The translations under genes were made by a program, and so were the position numbers. The notes beneath the pieces were generated by a model. It was not told the DNA's origin and made no database searches. It worked only from the letters and a program-made list of their open reading frames with translations. 64,000 nucleotides of DNA from Paenibacillus sp. DMB5 (GTDB taxonomy: Bacteria; Bacillota; Bacilli; Paenibacillales; Paenibacillaceae): the NCBI RefSeq assembly GCF_001517085.1, contig NZ_LRAC01000140.1, forward strand, positions 62,001-126,000, in the 5' to 3' direction. Of this stretch, positions 8,855-18,148 are shown piece by piece. The first letter of the stretch is position 1; each line of letters starts with the position of its first letter.

Positions 8855-11200
8855 CTAAAAGTCACCGAAGTCAAAATCATTCAGCTCATCCAGCATTTTG
8901 GCTTCCTCCTCCTTCAGCTCACCGGTCAGAACCTCTGCCGCCTGCTCGCTGTTTACACCCCACAGCTCGCCCAGCAGCTCGGAAATCATCGTCTTCTCGC
9001 GCGGGGAGAACGTACTGAACGCTCTGCGGAGAAAGACCAGTGCCCGCTTGAATTGGTCGTCATCCAGCGCATTGATATAATCATTCAGCTGCTCCCACAG
9101 GCTCATCCGTGACAGCAGGCCGTAATGCCCGCGCATCGACAGGCCCTCGAACCAGCCGGCGCCCAGATCAGCCGGTATGCCCGGGGACAAGCGGCGCGAA
9201 ACTTCAGCCGCAAGCTCCCCGGCCGAGACGCTGCCGCGCTCCAGCAGAATCGCGCAGGCATAACCGGACAGGCGAGGATTGCGGTCGTCGCGCTCAGCGA
9301 GCTGCTGCAGCTCCTGCAGCCATTGCCCGTCATCCAGCTTGTCGCCATGCTCAAGCGAGATCCCGTTCAGTTCGTTCATTGCCGTCAGCATTGCGCCGGC
9401 CGCCTCGTCGTTCACGCTGCTGGCGTCCAGCAGGAACAGGCAGCCCCTGTTGAACAGTTCCTCAAGCAGAGGCAGAAGCGGTGCAGTATCGACTTTGCGG
9501 ATATCCCCGAAGCTCAGGATCGTTGACAGCTCACGGGCAGCAGCAGCCATTCCGACCACATCCCGGCTGAGGGCAGCCAGATTCTGCAGCACCCGGGTAC
9601 CTTCCTCCATCTGGGCCGTCATGGCGCACTGGCAGGCAATCCGGATCAGAACCGAAGCTTCGGCGATTGACCGGCATTCCTGCAGCTTCTCGCGCAGCAC
9701 ATAGGCTGCTGCCACTTCAACGGTCTCACCCAGCAGTGTCGATTCGACCACCTGAATTTCCACCTCGGGTGACCACTGGATGACCCAATGCTCCGCCCAG
9801 GTCGCACTGTCCTGTCCGCTCGGACGGTTCCTGGCAAAGGAAATACCCAGTAAGCTCAGCCGGTGGAACAGGACCGAACGGTTCAGGTCAAGAAAGGCAG
9901 CCTGTTCACTGGATACTCTGCGGTTCTCGCGGAGATCAAGCTGCAGGTCGCTGGCGACCGCAGTCTTATATTTCTCCAGCTTATACTGCTTAAGCAGTCG
10001 GCCCAGATCATCCTGAATCGGGGTCTGACTGACACCCTCAGGCAAATAGCCGATCGCCGTGCCGACATCTACGCGTGCCAGCGGTTCTGCTATGGCGCCA
10101 AGATCTCCATGGCCTAGCAGTGTCTGGGCTGCATCGCGCAGGTCCCGCAGCGCCGGCCTGCTGCCGCCATGCAGGGCAGCCAGCGATTCCGCCAGCCTGA
10201 CCGCTTCAATGACTTCAGCGGTGGAGCGGTAGGTACCGCCGCTGCGCACATGGCCGGCCACTGCAGAAAGATAGCGGTGCGGCAGCTCCTCAGGCTTGCC
10301 GGCAGCCATAGCGTCCCACATCATTTCAAAGTAATGCGGAGCTGCGTTGCCGGCGCCATAACCGGACATGGTAGACAGTTTATAGTACGAGTAAGGCATC
10401 AGCGTCAGCTTGGTGCTGCGTGACGGGAGAGCGGCGAGCTCTTCATCACTCATAGGCGGAAGCTCTGCCGCCAGAGCCGAGGCATGATAAGCCCCGCAGA
10501 TCACTACAATCTTTTCCGGCTTATGCCCTGAAGCAACCGCCTGCTGAATCTGACGCCGCATATAGGCTTCACGCAGCGCATTGTAGGCATACTCCGAAGG
10601 CTGCTCCCTTAGCTCCTTCTCCTCTCCCAACTCCCGCATCTGCGCCGAAAAAGCATGAATGGCAGCCTGATATGCCCCACTGCTGTCGTTATGCTCATAA
10701 TTGCGTTCCCAGTACATGTCGTAATCATATTCGCCGGCAAGCTGGGCAATCCGGCTGTAAACAGATTCTTCATCCTGGACCTCTGCCTCTTCCGGCTCGC
10801 CTGCCTGGTCAACGGAAGGCACTGCTTCCGGCCCGGCTGCTCTGCTCCGGTTCATGATGTCCTGCAGGCCGAGGGTTACGGATGACGGAAGATCAATAAA
10901 AGCAGCCTCCGCCTTATGCTTCCGCGCCCATTTCATCGCCTGATACTCTGGAGAGTAGACAGCGAACGGCCAGAGCACCGTGCGGACAGGAACCTGATCG
11001 GTGAACGCCAGAATGGCCACGGGGGGCCGGGTTGCTCCCTCGGTCAGATGGCGGATTTCATCCGTTGCATCACCGGGACCTTCAATCAGCACCGCTGTAG
11101 GCTTGTGCTCATCCAAGAAGTCCAGCAGATGCCTGGCCCCGCCGGGGGACAAATGGCGCACCCCGAAGATACGTACCCCAGCTTCAGCAGCCGCAGTCAC
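8855..11200 (-). CDS. DUF5682-family protein
   Basis: A 781-residue cytoplasmic protein that I match to the DUF5682 family from its N-terminal pattern and neighbours. It starts with RIFGVRHLSPGGARHLLDF (GVRH at 13-16), then AVLIEGPG (Glu40), and has VVICGAYHASAL (GAYH at 236-239). Two G-x-x-H motifs plus an early glutamate recall the TIKI/TraB/ChaN-like hydrolase superfamily; this is inference from motifs. The remaining ~500 residues are mostly helical. Its ATG overlaps the MoxR stop by 4 bases, and the VWA gene follows without a gap. Biochemical role unknown. Confidence 0.8.
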   Translation of the reverse strand: MTAAAEAGVRIFGVRHLSPGGARHLLDFLDEHKPTAVLIEGPGDATDEIRHLTEGATRPPVAILAFTDQVPVRTVLWPFAVYSPEYQAMKWARKHKAEAAFIDLPSSVTLGLQDIMNRSRAAGPEAVPSVDQAGEPEEAEVQDEESVYSRIAQLAGEYDYDMYWERNYEHNDSSGAYQAAIHAFSAQMRELGEEKELREQPSEYAYNALREAYMRRQIQQAVASGHKPEKIVVICGAYHASALAAELPPMSDEELAALPSRSTKLTLMPYSYYKLSTMSGYGAGNAAPHYFEMMWDAMAAGKPEELPHRYLSAVAGHVRSGGTYRSTAEVIEAVRLAESLAALHGGSRPALRDLRDAAQTLLGHGDLGAIAEPLARVDVGTAIGYLPEGVSQTPIQDDLGRLLKQYKLEKYKTAVASDLQLDLRENRRVSSEQAAFLDLNRSVLFHRLSLLGISFARNRPSGQDSATWAEHWVIQWSPEVEIQVVESTLLGETVEVAAAYVLREKLQECRSIAEASVLIRIACQCAMTAQMEEGTRVLQNLAALSRDVVGMAAAARELSTILSFGDIRKVDTAPLLPLLEELFNRGCLFLLDASSVNDEAAGAMLTAMNELNGISLEHGDKLDDGQWLQELQQLAERDDRNPRLSGYACAILLERGSVSAGELAAEVSRRLSPGIPADLGAGWFEGLSMRGHYGLLSRMSLWEQLNDYINALDDDQFKRALVFLRRAFSTFSPREKTMISELLGELWGVNSEQAAEVLTGELKEEEAKMLDELNDFDFGDF

Positions 11201-12300
11201 TCGTTCATCTCCTTACAGGCCTGGTACAGGCCGCGCCACTCCGTCCCTTTTTTCTTCATCACATTATCAAGATACTCTTTCCAGACCAGCTTATCCTTGT
11301 CATCATCCTTCACAATGGCGCCCTGCAGGCCGGCTGCCAGATCACTGTCCGTCAGCTCACCGCTCCCGAAGCTTGCAGCCAGCGCCATACTGTTGGTCAG
11401 AAGAGAGATCGCTTCCGCAGTAGAGATCACCCCTGCCGGCGTCTTCACCTTCTCCTTCTTGTCCAGTGTCATCCCGCTGCGCAGCTCGCGGAAAATCGTA
11501 ACCACTTTGAGGAGCGCGTCATCCGCCGGAACAGCGGCCTGCAGTTCGTAAGAACCCGCGATTTCGGCTACCCGCTTCTTCACAATGGATAGCTCCGTCT
11601 CGATATCTGACGGTGCCGGTAGCACAATGATGTTGAACCGCCGTTTCAGGGCAGCGGACATCTCATTGACCCCGCGGTCTCTGGTATTGGCAGTGGCAAT
11701 AATCGAGAAGCCCTTGCGTGCACTGGTTTCCTTGCCCAGCTCCGGTACGGAAATGGTCTTCTCAGACAGGATGGAGATCAGCGCGTCCTGCACTTCGGAG
11801 GCACAGCGTGATATTTCCTCGAAACGGGCGATGCCGCCATCCTCCATGGCCCGCATAATCGGGCTTCTGACCAGCGCCTCCGGAGTCGGCCCGTTTGCCA
11901 GGAGCATCGCATAGTTCCAGGAGTAGCGCACCTGCTCCTCGCTGGTTCCTGCTGTTCCCTGAACAACCAGGCCGGAGTTGCCGTAAATCGCCGCCGCCAG
12001 GTTCTCGGACAGCCACGATTTGGCCGTACCCGGCTCCCCGATCAGAAGGAGTGCACGGTCCGTCACCAGCGTGGCTACAGCCATTTCGATCAGCCGCGTA
12101 TTCCCGATATACTTCGGGGTAATCACCTTTTTGCCGGCTTTCCCTCCGGCGATAAAGGTCAGAACCGAACGCGGCGACATCTGCCAGCCGGCCGGGATTT
12201 TCCCCGTATCCTCCTTGATCAGCGCTTCAAGCTCCTCGCGGTACAGTACCTCCGCCGGCAGCCGCATGTAGTCCTGAAGCTGCTCTTGTCCAGTTGACAT
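11197..12300 (-). CDS. MoxR-type AAA+ ATPase
   Basis: The 367-residue protein is a MoxR-like AAA+ ATPase. Walker A GEPGTAKS lies at 88-95, Walker B IARFEEI at 157-163, sensor 1 ATANTRD at 202-208 and the arginine-finger segment KRRFN near 219-223. MoxR ATPases remodel or load metal or cofactor into partner complexes together with VWA proteins. The ATG at 12300 follows a near-perfect AAAGGAGAGG; an upstream in-frame start at 12360 would place this site inside the gene. The stop overlaps the DUF5682-like start (ATGA), so the pair is coupled. Confidence 0.93.
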   Translation of the reverse strand: MSTGQEQLQDYMRLPAEVLYREELEALIKEDTGKIPAGWQMSPRSVLTFIAGGKAGKKVITPKYIGNTRLIEMAVATLVTDRALLLIGEPGTAKSWLSENLAAAIYGNSGLVVQGTAGTSEEQVRYSWNYAMLLANGPTPEALVRSPIMRAMEDGGIARFEEISRCASEVQDALISILSEKTISVPELGKETSARKGFSIIATANTRDRGVNEMSAALKRRFNIIVLPAPSDIETELSIVKKRVAEIAGSYELQAAVPADDALLKVVTIFRELRSGMTLDKKEKVKTPAGVISTAEAISLLTNSMALAASFGSGELTDSDLAAGLQGAIVKDDDKDKLVWKEYLDNVMKKKGTEWRGLYQACKEMNE

Positions 12301-12387
12301 GTACACCTCTCCTTTGAGTAATATCATGTATCTTTCCTTGGTGTCCTGGCAATTTCTCAAGCTCTTCCTGCTGTTAGTGTGCTTCGT

Positions 12388-12580
12388 CCAACTAAGTGGA
12401 AATTCGCCACTTAATTCTTCTGCGAATAACGTTATTGAATTTCTAGTTGGAAAAACGCCACTTAATTTCCCACAAACCAGGCCTGAAAGGCTATTTGGAT
12501 CAAATTAAATGCCTTTTTCCCACTTAATGACGGCAAAATTTGAAATTACCCTGAATTAAGTGACGAAAATCTAATTAGGT
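12388..12580. repeat. AT-rich intergenic repeat cluster
   Basis: The 345-base gap between the DUF5691-like gene and moxR holds no gene. It contains four related, partly inverted modules built on AGTTGGAAA...CGCCACTTAATT: 12388-12416, 12443-12467, 12513-12528, and one in reverse sense as GAATTAAGTG at 12553-12580. Its base composition is clearly more AT-rich than its surroundings. No terminator or promoter stands out inside it. Confidence 0.6.
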
Positions 12581-12645
12581 TTCGCACCCGTCCACCAACG
12601 TCTAACACCTAACTCCCTAACTCCTGGCAACCGACTCCCGTCAGC

Positions 12646-14496
12646 CTATTGCCGGCTCCGCAGGTGACTAACCAGATACTCAAGCTGTGTCTTACTCTCG
12701 TAGCGGTATTTAGACAGGACTGTTTCAATCCGTCCTGCATAGCTGGCCGGGAAGTCAAGCATCAGCTCGAGCAAATAAAAATGGAATGAATACGGATTTT
12801 GGAATCTCTGCTGCTCCACCACAGAAATCAGCAGCTCCTGCCGCTCCGCTTCAGGAATCCCCGCGCGTTCTAGTCCCTTAAACAGGCTGGACACGAAATC
12901 AAAGTCTTTGCGATGCTTGCCTTCCCGGTTGAGCTTTGCAAGCAGATATTCCTGTACGCCTGAATGACCGGGGCGGGCAAGAGCAGCTGCCAGCTCGGGT
13001 GCATCCCGTTCGATCGCCCAGTCCAGCCACCGCGGGTCCCACTCAGCCGCAATCCGGTCCGGAGACAGCATCTCCCACACATACTGCTGGCGGCTTCCGG
13101 CATAATCCCAGGAGAGCTCATAAGTCACTCTTTCCGCATTCAGAATCTGCTCCTCCAGCGTATCCTGCAGTACCCGGTTGCGCGTGGCGGCATCTTTAGC
13201 CAGCCTCGCTTTCATCTTGTCGATTAGCGAGCCGCCGGCGAACTCATTGTAGAGCTCCTTGGCTGTAAGAAGCTGCTGCGCTGTGCGGAAGTAGTAGGAC
13301 AGATAGCGGACGCTTTTCTTATCCAGCTCTCGCAGCAGCTCAAGTCCCTGCTCCGAAAGCGCAGTCTCCTCATACCGCGCCGCCCGGTCCAGCAGCTGCA
13401 GCCAGCCGAGTGCGGCAAACCGGTCATACTCCTCAATAATAAAGCGGTATATTTCATCCAGCTGCGGATTGCGGATATCAGCAAGGGCTATCAGGTAAGG
13501 CGAGATGACATTCCAGAGCGCCTCGTTCTTTTTGCTGTCTTTATGGTCAGCTGCAAGTGCCTCACGCAGTTCATCCATAAACTTCACTGACAGCCGTTCC
13601 CCCAGCGGGGCAGACGGCCATTTCGCCAGCGCATAGGCAGCCAGCTCCCGGTCCTTCTTCCCGGCAAAAGCCTCAAACAGCCGCTCCAGCCCCTCTGTGG
13701 AGCCGCCCTCCGCCAATGCCGTATATGCTGCTTCACGGATCGGCTTCTTCTTATCCGTAGTCCAATCGAGCAGTGCCTGAACATATTCCTCCTGACCGGC
13801 CAGACAGAGTATAGCTGCTGCCCGCACATCATCACTGCCGCTGCCGGCAGCCTTATAGATCTCTTCAAGCAGCTCCGGACGGCCTACCGCTTTGATTACG
13901 TGCAGCTTGCGGACTTCGCTTTTTCCGCCGGCGGGATTGAAGTGCTGAACCAGATAATCAGCTGCTGCCGGACCATAGGATGGCACAATCTTGTTCATGG
14001 CAAAGTCAGCAAGCTCCGCATAGGGATCGCCAAGCGCTCCGACGGCCAGCGGGAGCAGCCGTAGATCCTGGAACACTCCGTCTTTGAAAGCCTCAATTAC
14101 CGTCTCATATCTGCCGCTCCCAGTCGTTGTCAACGCCTGGCGGACGGCGGCAATCTTTCTGGAGGAAACCCCGGTTTCAAGACCAAAAGCGCTGCCCCGA
14201 AGCTGGGCAGCTTCACCGCCGGATGGTGAGGTGCTGCCCTGCGTAAACAGAACCGATTCCAGCAGCAGGGTCAGATCCTGCAGCTGCACTGCCGAACTCT
14301 GACCTGCTGCAGCTTCTGTTGTGACCAGAGCCGAGATCCCTTCACCCAGCCGCTTGAACACTGCCGCCCGTTCGCCCAGCTGCTCGAACTGCGGCAGCAG
14401 CCGTTTCAGGCGGAAATCATCCGCAGCCAGATCGCTGCCCGCAATATATAGTCTTCTGACCTCCTGATGAAGCTCTTGCAATAATGCTGTACTCAT
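12646..14496 (-). CDS. DUF5691-like helical-repeat protein
   Basis: A 616-residue protein without membrane segments, composed almost wholly of amphipathic helices in HEAT-like pairs (for example RKLHVIKAVGRPELLEEIYK, then DDVRAAAILCLAGQEEYVQ and IREAAYTALAEGG around residues 195-275). I assign it to DUF5691 mainly because this family sits between SWIM and MoxR genes in the same cassette elsewhere; that link is from memory, not a search. Such repeats usually serve as protein-binding scaffolds. The ATG follows AGGGGGACGCGC. It lies 56 bases after the SWIM gene, with a 345-base repeat-filled gap before moxR. Confidence 0.75.
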   Translation of the reverse strand: MSTALLQELHQEVRRLYIAGSDLAADDFRLKRLLPQFEQLGERAAVFKRLGEGISALVTTEAAAGQSSAVQLQDLTLLLESVLFTQGSTSPSGGEAAQLRGSAFGLETGVSSRKIAAVRQALTTTGSGRYETVIEAFKDGVFQDLRLLPLAVGALGDPYAELADFAMNKIVPSYGPAAADYLVQHFNPAGGKSEVRKLHVIKAVGRPELLEEIYKAAGSGSDDVRAAAILCLAGQEEYVQALLDWTTDKKKPIREAAYTALAEGGSTEGLERLFEAFAGKKDRELAAYALAKWPSAPLGERLSVKFMDELREALAADHKDSKKNEALWNVISPYLIALADIRNPQLDEIYRFIIEEYDRFAALGWLQLLDRAARYEETALSEQGLELLRELDKKSVRYLSYYFRTAQQLLTAKELYNEFAGGSLIDKMKARLAKDAATRNRVLQDTLEEQILNAERVTYELSWDYAGSRQQYVWEMLSPDRIAAEWDPRWLDWAIERDAPELAAALARPGHSGVQEYLLAKLNREGKHRKDFDFVSSLFKGLERAGIPEAERQELLISVVEQQRFQNPYSFHFYLLELMLDFPASYAGRIETVLSKYRYESKTQLEYLVSHLRSRQ

Positions 14497-14552
14497 GCGC
14501 GTCCCCCTAACGAGATAGTATGCAATGGCTATCTATTCAGACTTATAGTTAG

Positions 14553-15989
14553 TTAGAGCAGCCTTGTAATCCCTTCAGCATGAATGATGCCAAGCGGCTG
14601 GGCTGCGAGTCTGCCCCGGTCCATATCATGTTCAAACATGACCAGCAGGGTGCAATGTTCAAGGCAGACCGGCGGCAGAAACGGCAGCAGGCCGGTTGTG
14701 CCCTGGGACAGGGCGGGAACATCCTCCAGCACAAGCTGTCCCCCGGCTTCATCTGTTATCAGGTACTCGCCTTGATCGGTCTGACTGATACTTACCGCAT
14801 GGAGCAGCAGTACCGGCTCCTTGTCACTCAGCGGATTCTTCAGCTGGTTCTTCACTTTCTTGACCGCCTCCGCAATGGAGCGGTGGGCATGAGCATGAAC
14901 CTGATCCAGGTCTGCAGGTGTGACTGTTCTTGCAGTCATCCCTTCATAACGGACCCGCGGATTCATCTCGCCCGGATATTTATACAGCAGTGGCACTTCA
15001 GCCACTTCATAGAAGCTGTCTTCCTCACGCAGCAGCTTTGCTGCCTTGTACGGACGGTAATGCAATGTCTTATAAACGGCACCGGCGGACATATCCAGCC
15101 AGTACCCCTGATCCACGAATTCCTGGCGGGCCTTGTCGTCATAGCTGTAAAAAGCCAGCTGAAGCAGCTCCGCATTCTCCGCTGTCAGCCCGTATTCCTT
15201 CAGCTCGGACAGCTGCCAGGCATGGCCCAGCCATTCATCAATCGTTGATTCATGGTCAAGGGCCAGCTCGGGGTCCTCACTTCTGGCAGTCAGGTAGCTG
15301 CGGCCTTTCTTAATGAAGGCATGCAGCAGCGTCAGCTGCCGGACCGCATATGTATAGCCCTGTTCACGGTCCTCTCCTTTGCCGAGCAGCAGCGCAAACC
15401 GGCGCAGCTCAATCTGCGCACCGGACAGATAATAGTTGCCAAGCTGCTTAACATGCTCCTGCACGGTCTTGAGCGTCTTTGCGTCGATAGCAGACAAGCC
15501 GCCGCGGATCAGCGAGAGCACCAGCTTCTCCAGCAGGTCCAGCCCTTCAAGCTGGGCCGTGATTTTTTTCTTGAGCGCAGATTTATTAACCTTCTTCGGT
15601 TTGGCCGGGCTGCCTTCTGCAGCTTGCTTTACCTTGTTTTCTTCCCGTTTCTCCGCCTTCTCCCGTTTGGCTGCGATATCCTCCGGAACGGGTGCAGGAG
15701 TAAAGGTCTGGCCCTCCACATAGGCATACAACAATCCAAGGGCATGCTTGCAGGGAAACTGGCGGCTCGGGCAGGAGCACCGGAACACCGGGCTCTCAGG
15801 AGAAATGAAATCCACCGAGCATTCGTACGGCGTTTTGCCGCTGCCTGCGCATTGTCCGAACAGCAGCTCGCCGTTCTCGGTGCGGTGAAGCTGGATAAAG
15901 CTCTTTTTGCGCACCAGTCCCTGGCCGTTCTTGATGGCGGCGGTGTTCGGTGCTAAAGAATCGACATAGGATGAAGTAAGTTCAGGCAA
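14553..15989 (-). CDS. SWIM zinc-finger protein
   Basis: A 478-residue protein with a clear SWIM zinc finger: C71-S-C73 followed by C80-K-H82 (CSCPSRQFPCKH). SWIM domains bind nucleic acid or partner proteins. A Lys/Glu-rich linker (about 100-145) leads to a long helical C-terminal region of unknown fold. The start is set at the TTG 15987-15989 because GGGAGG lies 7 bases before it; the longer frame to 16052 has no usable site and a hydrophobic, unconvincing N-terminus. First gene of the cassette, about 105 bases from a good promoter. Confidence 0.88.
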   Translation of the reverse strand: MPELTSSYVDSLAPNTAAIKNGQGLVRKKSFIQLHRTENGELLFGQCAGSGKTPYECSVDFISPESPVFRCSCPSRQFPCKHALGLLYAYVEGQTFTPAPVPEDIAAKREKAEKREENKVKQAAEGSPAKPKKVNKSALKKKITAQLEGLDLLEKLVLSLIRGGLSAIDAKTLKTVQEHVKQLGNYYLSGAQIELRRFALLLGKGEDREQGYTYAVRQLTLLHAFIKKGRSYLTARSEDPELALDHESTIDEWLGHAWQLSELKEYGLTAENAELLQLAFYSYDDKARQEFVDQGYWLDMSAGAVYKTLHYRPYKAAKLLREEDSFYEVAEVPLLYKYPGEMNPRVRYEGMTARTVTPADLDQVHAHAHRSIAEAVKKVKNQLKNPLSDKEPVLLLHAVSISQTDQGEYLITDEAGGQLVLEDVPALSQGTTGLLPFLPPVCLEHCTLLVMFEHDMDRGRLAAQPLGIIHAEGITRLL

Positions 15990-16096
15990 AGCAGATACCT
16001 CCCGACATGTAAGCTGGTATAAGAGAACAAAATGGCAGAAATAAGCATACAACCTACATTACCCTTTGGGAGCAATAAGATCACATGTTTGCATTT

Positions 16097-16125
16097 ATCT
16101 TAACAAAAATAAACTAAGCTTCCAA
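16097..16125 (-). promoter_or_regulatory. Promoter of the SWIM-DUF5691-MoxR-DUF5682-VWA operon
   Basis: On the minus strand TTGGAA (16120-16125) and TAAGAT (16097-16102) are exactly 17 bases apart, in an AT-rich segment upstream of the SWIM gene. It fits a sigma-A promoter and would drive all five genes. Confidence 0.6.
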
Positions 16126-16195
16126 TCTTACAGGCCCTATTATGGAAAAATTGGGAAATAGGAACTATACAGAGCAGCCGCCCCTTACTTCTCCC

Positions 16196-16231
16196 CAAAA
16201 AAATAGGACGGACCCACTAAGGTCCCTCCTT
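16196..16231 (-). terminator. Terminator of the desKR operon
   Basis: On the minus strand AGGAGGGACC pairs with GGTCCGTCCT (one mismatch) around a short loop and is followed by ATTTTTTT, a classic intrinsic terminator after the desR-like gene. Confidence 0.85.
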
Positions 16232-16279
16232 CTCCACAAACATAACGCCGACGCTCGCACGCTATAGTCTCTAAACATT

Positions 16280-16882
16280 TTATTTAAACCAGCCCTTTTC
16301 CTTGAAACGTGTTATCGCCTCAATCCGGTTGCCGACATCCAGCTTGTCCAGAATCACCGAAATATAGTTGCGGACGGTTCCCGTAGTGATATAGAGCTGG
16401 CTGGCGATTTCTTTTGTGTTTTTACCGTCAGCGATCAGGCCGAGCACTTCCTTCTCGCGCTGGGTCAGTGGATTGGCCTCACTGCTGTAGGCTTCATCCA
16501 TCAGCTCCGGGGCATAGATCCGTCTGCCGGCCATGACACTGCGGATCGAAAGGGCAAGCTCCTCGCTGGGGCTGTCCTTGAGCAGATAGGCGTCCACACC
16601 GGCTTTTACAGCACGCTCAAAATAACCGGCCCGGGCGAACGTGGTCAGGATCATGATTTTACAGCCGGAGCCCTTCAGCGCTTCTGCTGCCTCCAGTCCT
16701 GTCATCGCCGGCATTTCAATGTCCATAATGCAGATGTCCGGCTTGTGCTGCTGCACCAGTCTGACCGCTTCTTCACCATTGCCTGCGCGGCCCACTACCT
16801 TCATGTCCTCCTCCAGATCAAGCAGTGAAGCAAGTGCGCCGAGCAGCATGCGCTGGTCTTCCGCAATCACGATATGAATCAT
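16280..16882 (-). CDS. desR: NarL/FixJ-family response regulator, DesR-like
   Basis: A 200-residue response regulator. The receiver domain has the acidic pocket in AEDQ and the phospho-acceptor Asp54 in CIMDIEMP; the C-terminal LuxR-type helix-turn-helix reads LTQREKEVLGLIADGKNTKEI. In Bacillus, DesR~P activates the desaturase gene when membranes become too ordered on cooling. The start overlaps the end of the kinase gene by 4 bases, and the desaturase gene lies just upstream on the same strand, which makes the DesR assignment firm despite the large NarL family. Confidence 0.9.
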   Translation of the reverse strand: MIHIVIAEDQRMLLGALASLLDLEEDMKVVGRAGNGEEAVRLVQQHKPDICIMDIEMPAMTGLEAAEALKGSGCKIMILTTFARAGYFERAVKAGVDAYLLKDSPSEELALSIRSVMAGRRIYAPELMDEAYSSEANPLTQREKEVLGLIADGKNTKEIASQLYITTGTVRNYISVILDKLDVGNRIEAITRFKEKGWFK

Positions 16883-18018
16883 CCTTCTTTCGCCTCCATT
16901 TCCAGTTGCCGGATTACTGTCGGTGCTTTAATGATAATGGTTGTACCATTAATATGTTGCATTTCCATACATCCGTTCACGAACTCCAGGCGTTCCTTCA
17001 TCCCCTGGATGCCATGGCCTTTATAATTCAGATTAGCTGCGTCAAGCCCCTTCCCGTTATCAGATACTTTGATGACCAGTTCCGTTCGGGAGGGCTCAAT
17101 CTGAATGCGGCACTGCGAGGCCCCGCTATGCTTGACTACATTCGTCACCGCTTCTTTAATGCACATACTGAGCACATTTTCCGTAATTAATGAGGTATTT
17201 TCCAGCTTCGGGCTGCCCTCCAGCTCAAATTCAATCTCCGCCGCCTGCAAAAGCTGCCTGATCCGCACCAGCTCATCTTCCAGCCGGATGCCCCGCATCT
17301 GGGTGATCATCTCCCGGACCTCTTTAAGGGCGCTTCTTGCTGTCTGCCTGACATCGTTAATTTCGATAATCGCCTGCGCAGGGTTTTTGTTGATCAGCTT
17401 GCCGGCCAGGTCGCTTTTGAGCCCGATCAGGGACAGCTTTTGGCCCAGTGTATCATGCAAATCCCGCGAAATCCGCTGCCGCTCCTCCATAATGACCAGT
17501 TCAGAGATCCTTTTGTTGGCATCCTCCAGCTGGCCTTGCAGCTTATCCTGGTTATTGCGGTTGTAGGTGGTAGCCGGCAGCAGCACTACAGCAATGATGC
17601 TGACGAGCACAAAGGGCAGCTGGGACAAGAACACCGGATTACGCGTGATCAGCTCGTAATTGATGGCCACAATCGTCGTCAGCAGGTGAATCGTGTACAT
17701 CGTGAAGAAGCCCGCCCGGCTCTGGATATTACCGATAAAAAAGGCCAGAAAAAGTGCGAAATACATATACCCGAACATGAGCGTCATCGTAATTGAGACC
17801 ACAATCTGCACACTCGTCCAGAAGTAGACCAGCCAGCCCCGGGATTTGAACGCAAGCACATAACAGGCAAAAAACAAAATAATCATGACAATACCGTACA
17901 CCCACCGGTCCATCGAAGATGAACGGAAGATCGAGTAAAACGGAAGAATATAGAACACGACCCAGACGTAAGGGCTCAGACCCGTGCTTTTATGAAAAAT
18001 ATGATGCCATTTCTGCAT
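16879..18018 (-). CDS. desK: Membrane-fluidity sensor histidine kinase, DesK-like
   Basis: A 379-residue HisKA_3-type kinase with four to five membrane segments in the first ~150 residues. The phosphorylated histidine is H188 in ISRDLHDTLGQK, and the ATPase domain contains CIKEAVTNVVKHS and DNGKG. H188 is also the position known for B. subtilis DesK, and the N-terminus (FHKSTGLSPYVWVVFYILPF) resembles it. The ATG at 18018 follows AAAAGGATGGCGGAT; a TTG at 18042 is the longer alternative. DesK senses bilayer thickness and order and controls DesR. Translationally coupled to desR. Confidence 0.9.
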   Translation of the reverse strand: MQKWHHIFHKSTGLSPYVWVVFYILPFYSIFRSSSMDRWVYGIVMIILFFACYVLAFKSRGWLVYFWTSVQIVVSITMTLMFGYMYFALFLAFFIGNIQSRAGFFTMYTIHLLTTIVAINYELITRNPVFLSQLPFVLVSIIAVVLLPATTYNRNNQDKLQGQLEDANKRISELVIMEERQRISRDLHDTLGQKLSLIGLKSDLAGKLINKNPAQAIIEINDVRQTARSALKEVREMITQMRGIRLEDELVRIRQLLQAAEIEFELEGSPKLENTSLITENVLSMCIKEAVTNVVKHSGASQCRIQIEPSRTELVIKVSDNGKGLDAANLNYKGHGIQGMKERLEFVNGCMEMQHINGTTIIIKAPTVIRQLEMEAKEG

Positions 18019-18078
18019 ATCCGCCATCCTTTTTGCCAGCAAGTTTGTACCCCCATTTTAGCATAATCCGCGGCAAAA

Positions 18079-18130
18079 AAGAGAAGAAGCGCACCCGCCG
18101 CCAATCTGCGTGTCTGCTTCCCCTCCTGAC
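18079..18130 (-). terminator. Possible terminator or attenuator between des and desK
   Basis: On the minus strand GAAGC and GCTTC flank a poorly paired GC-rich interior and are followed by TTCTCTTTTTT. The T-run is good but the stem is weak, so readthrough into desK is likely. Confidence 0.35.
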
Positions 18131-18148
18131 TCCTGCACCGGAAGCCTG

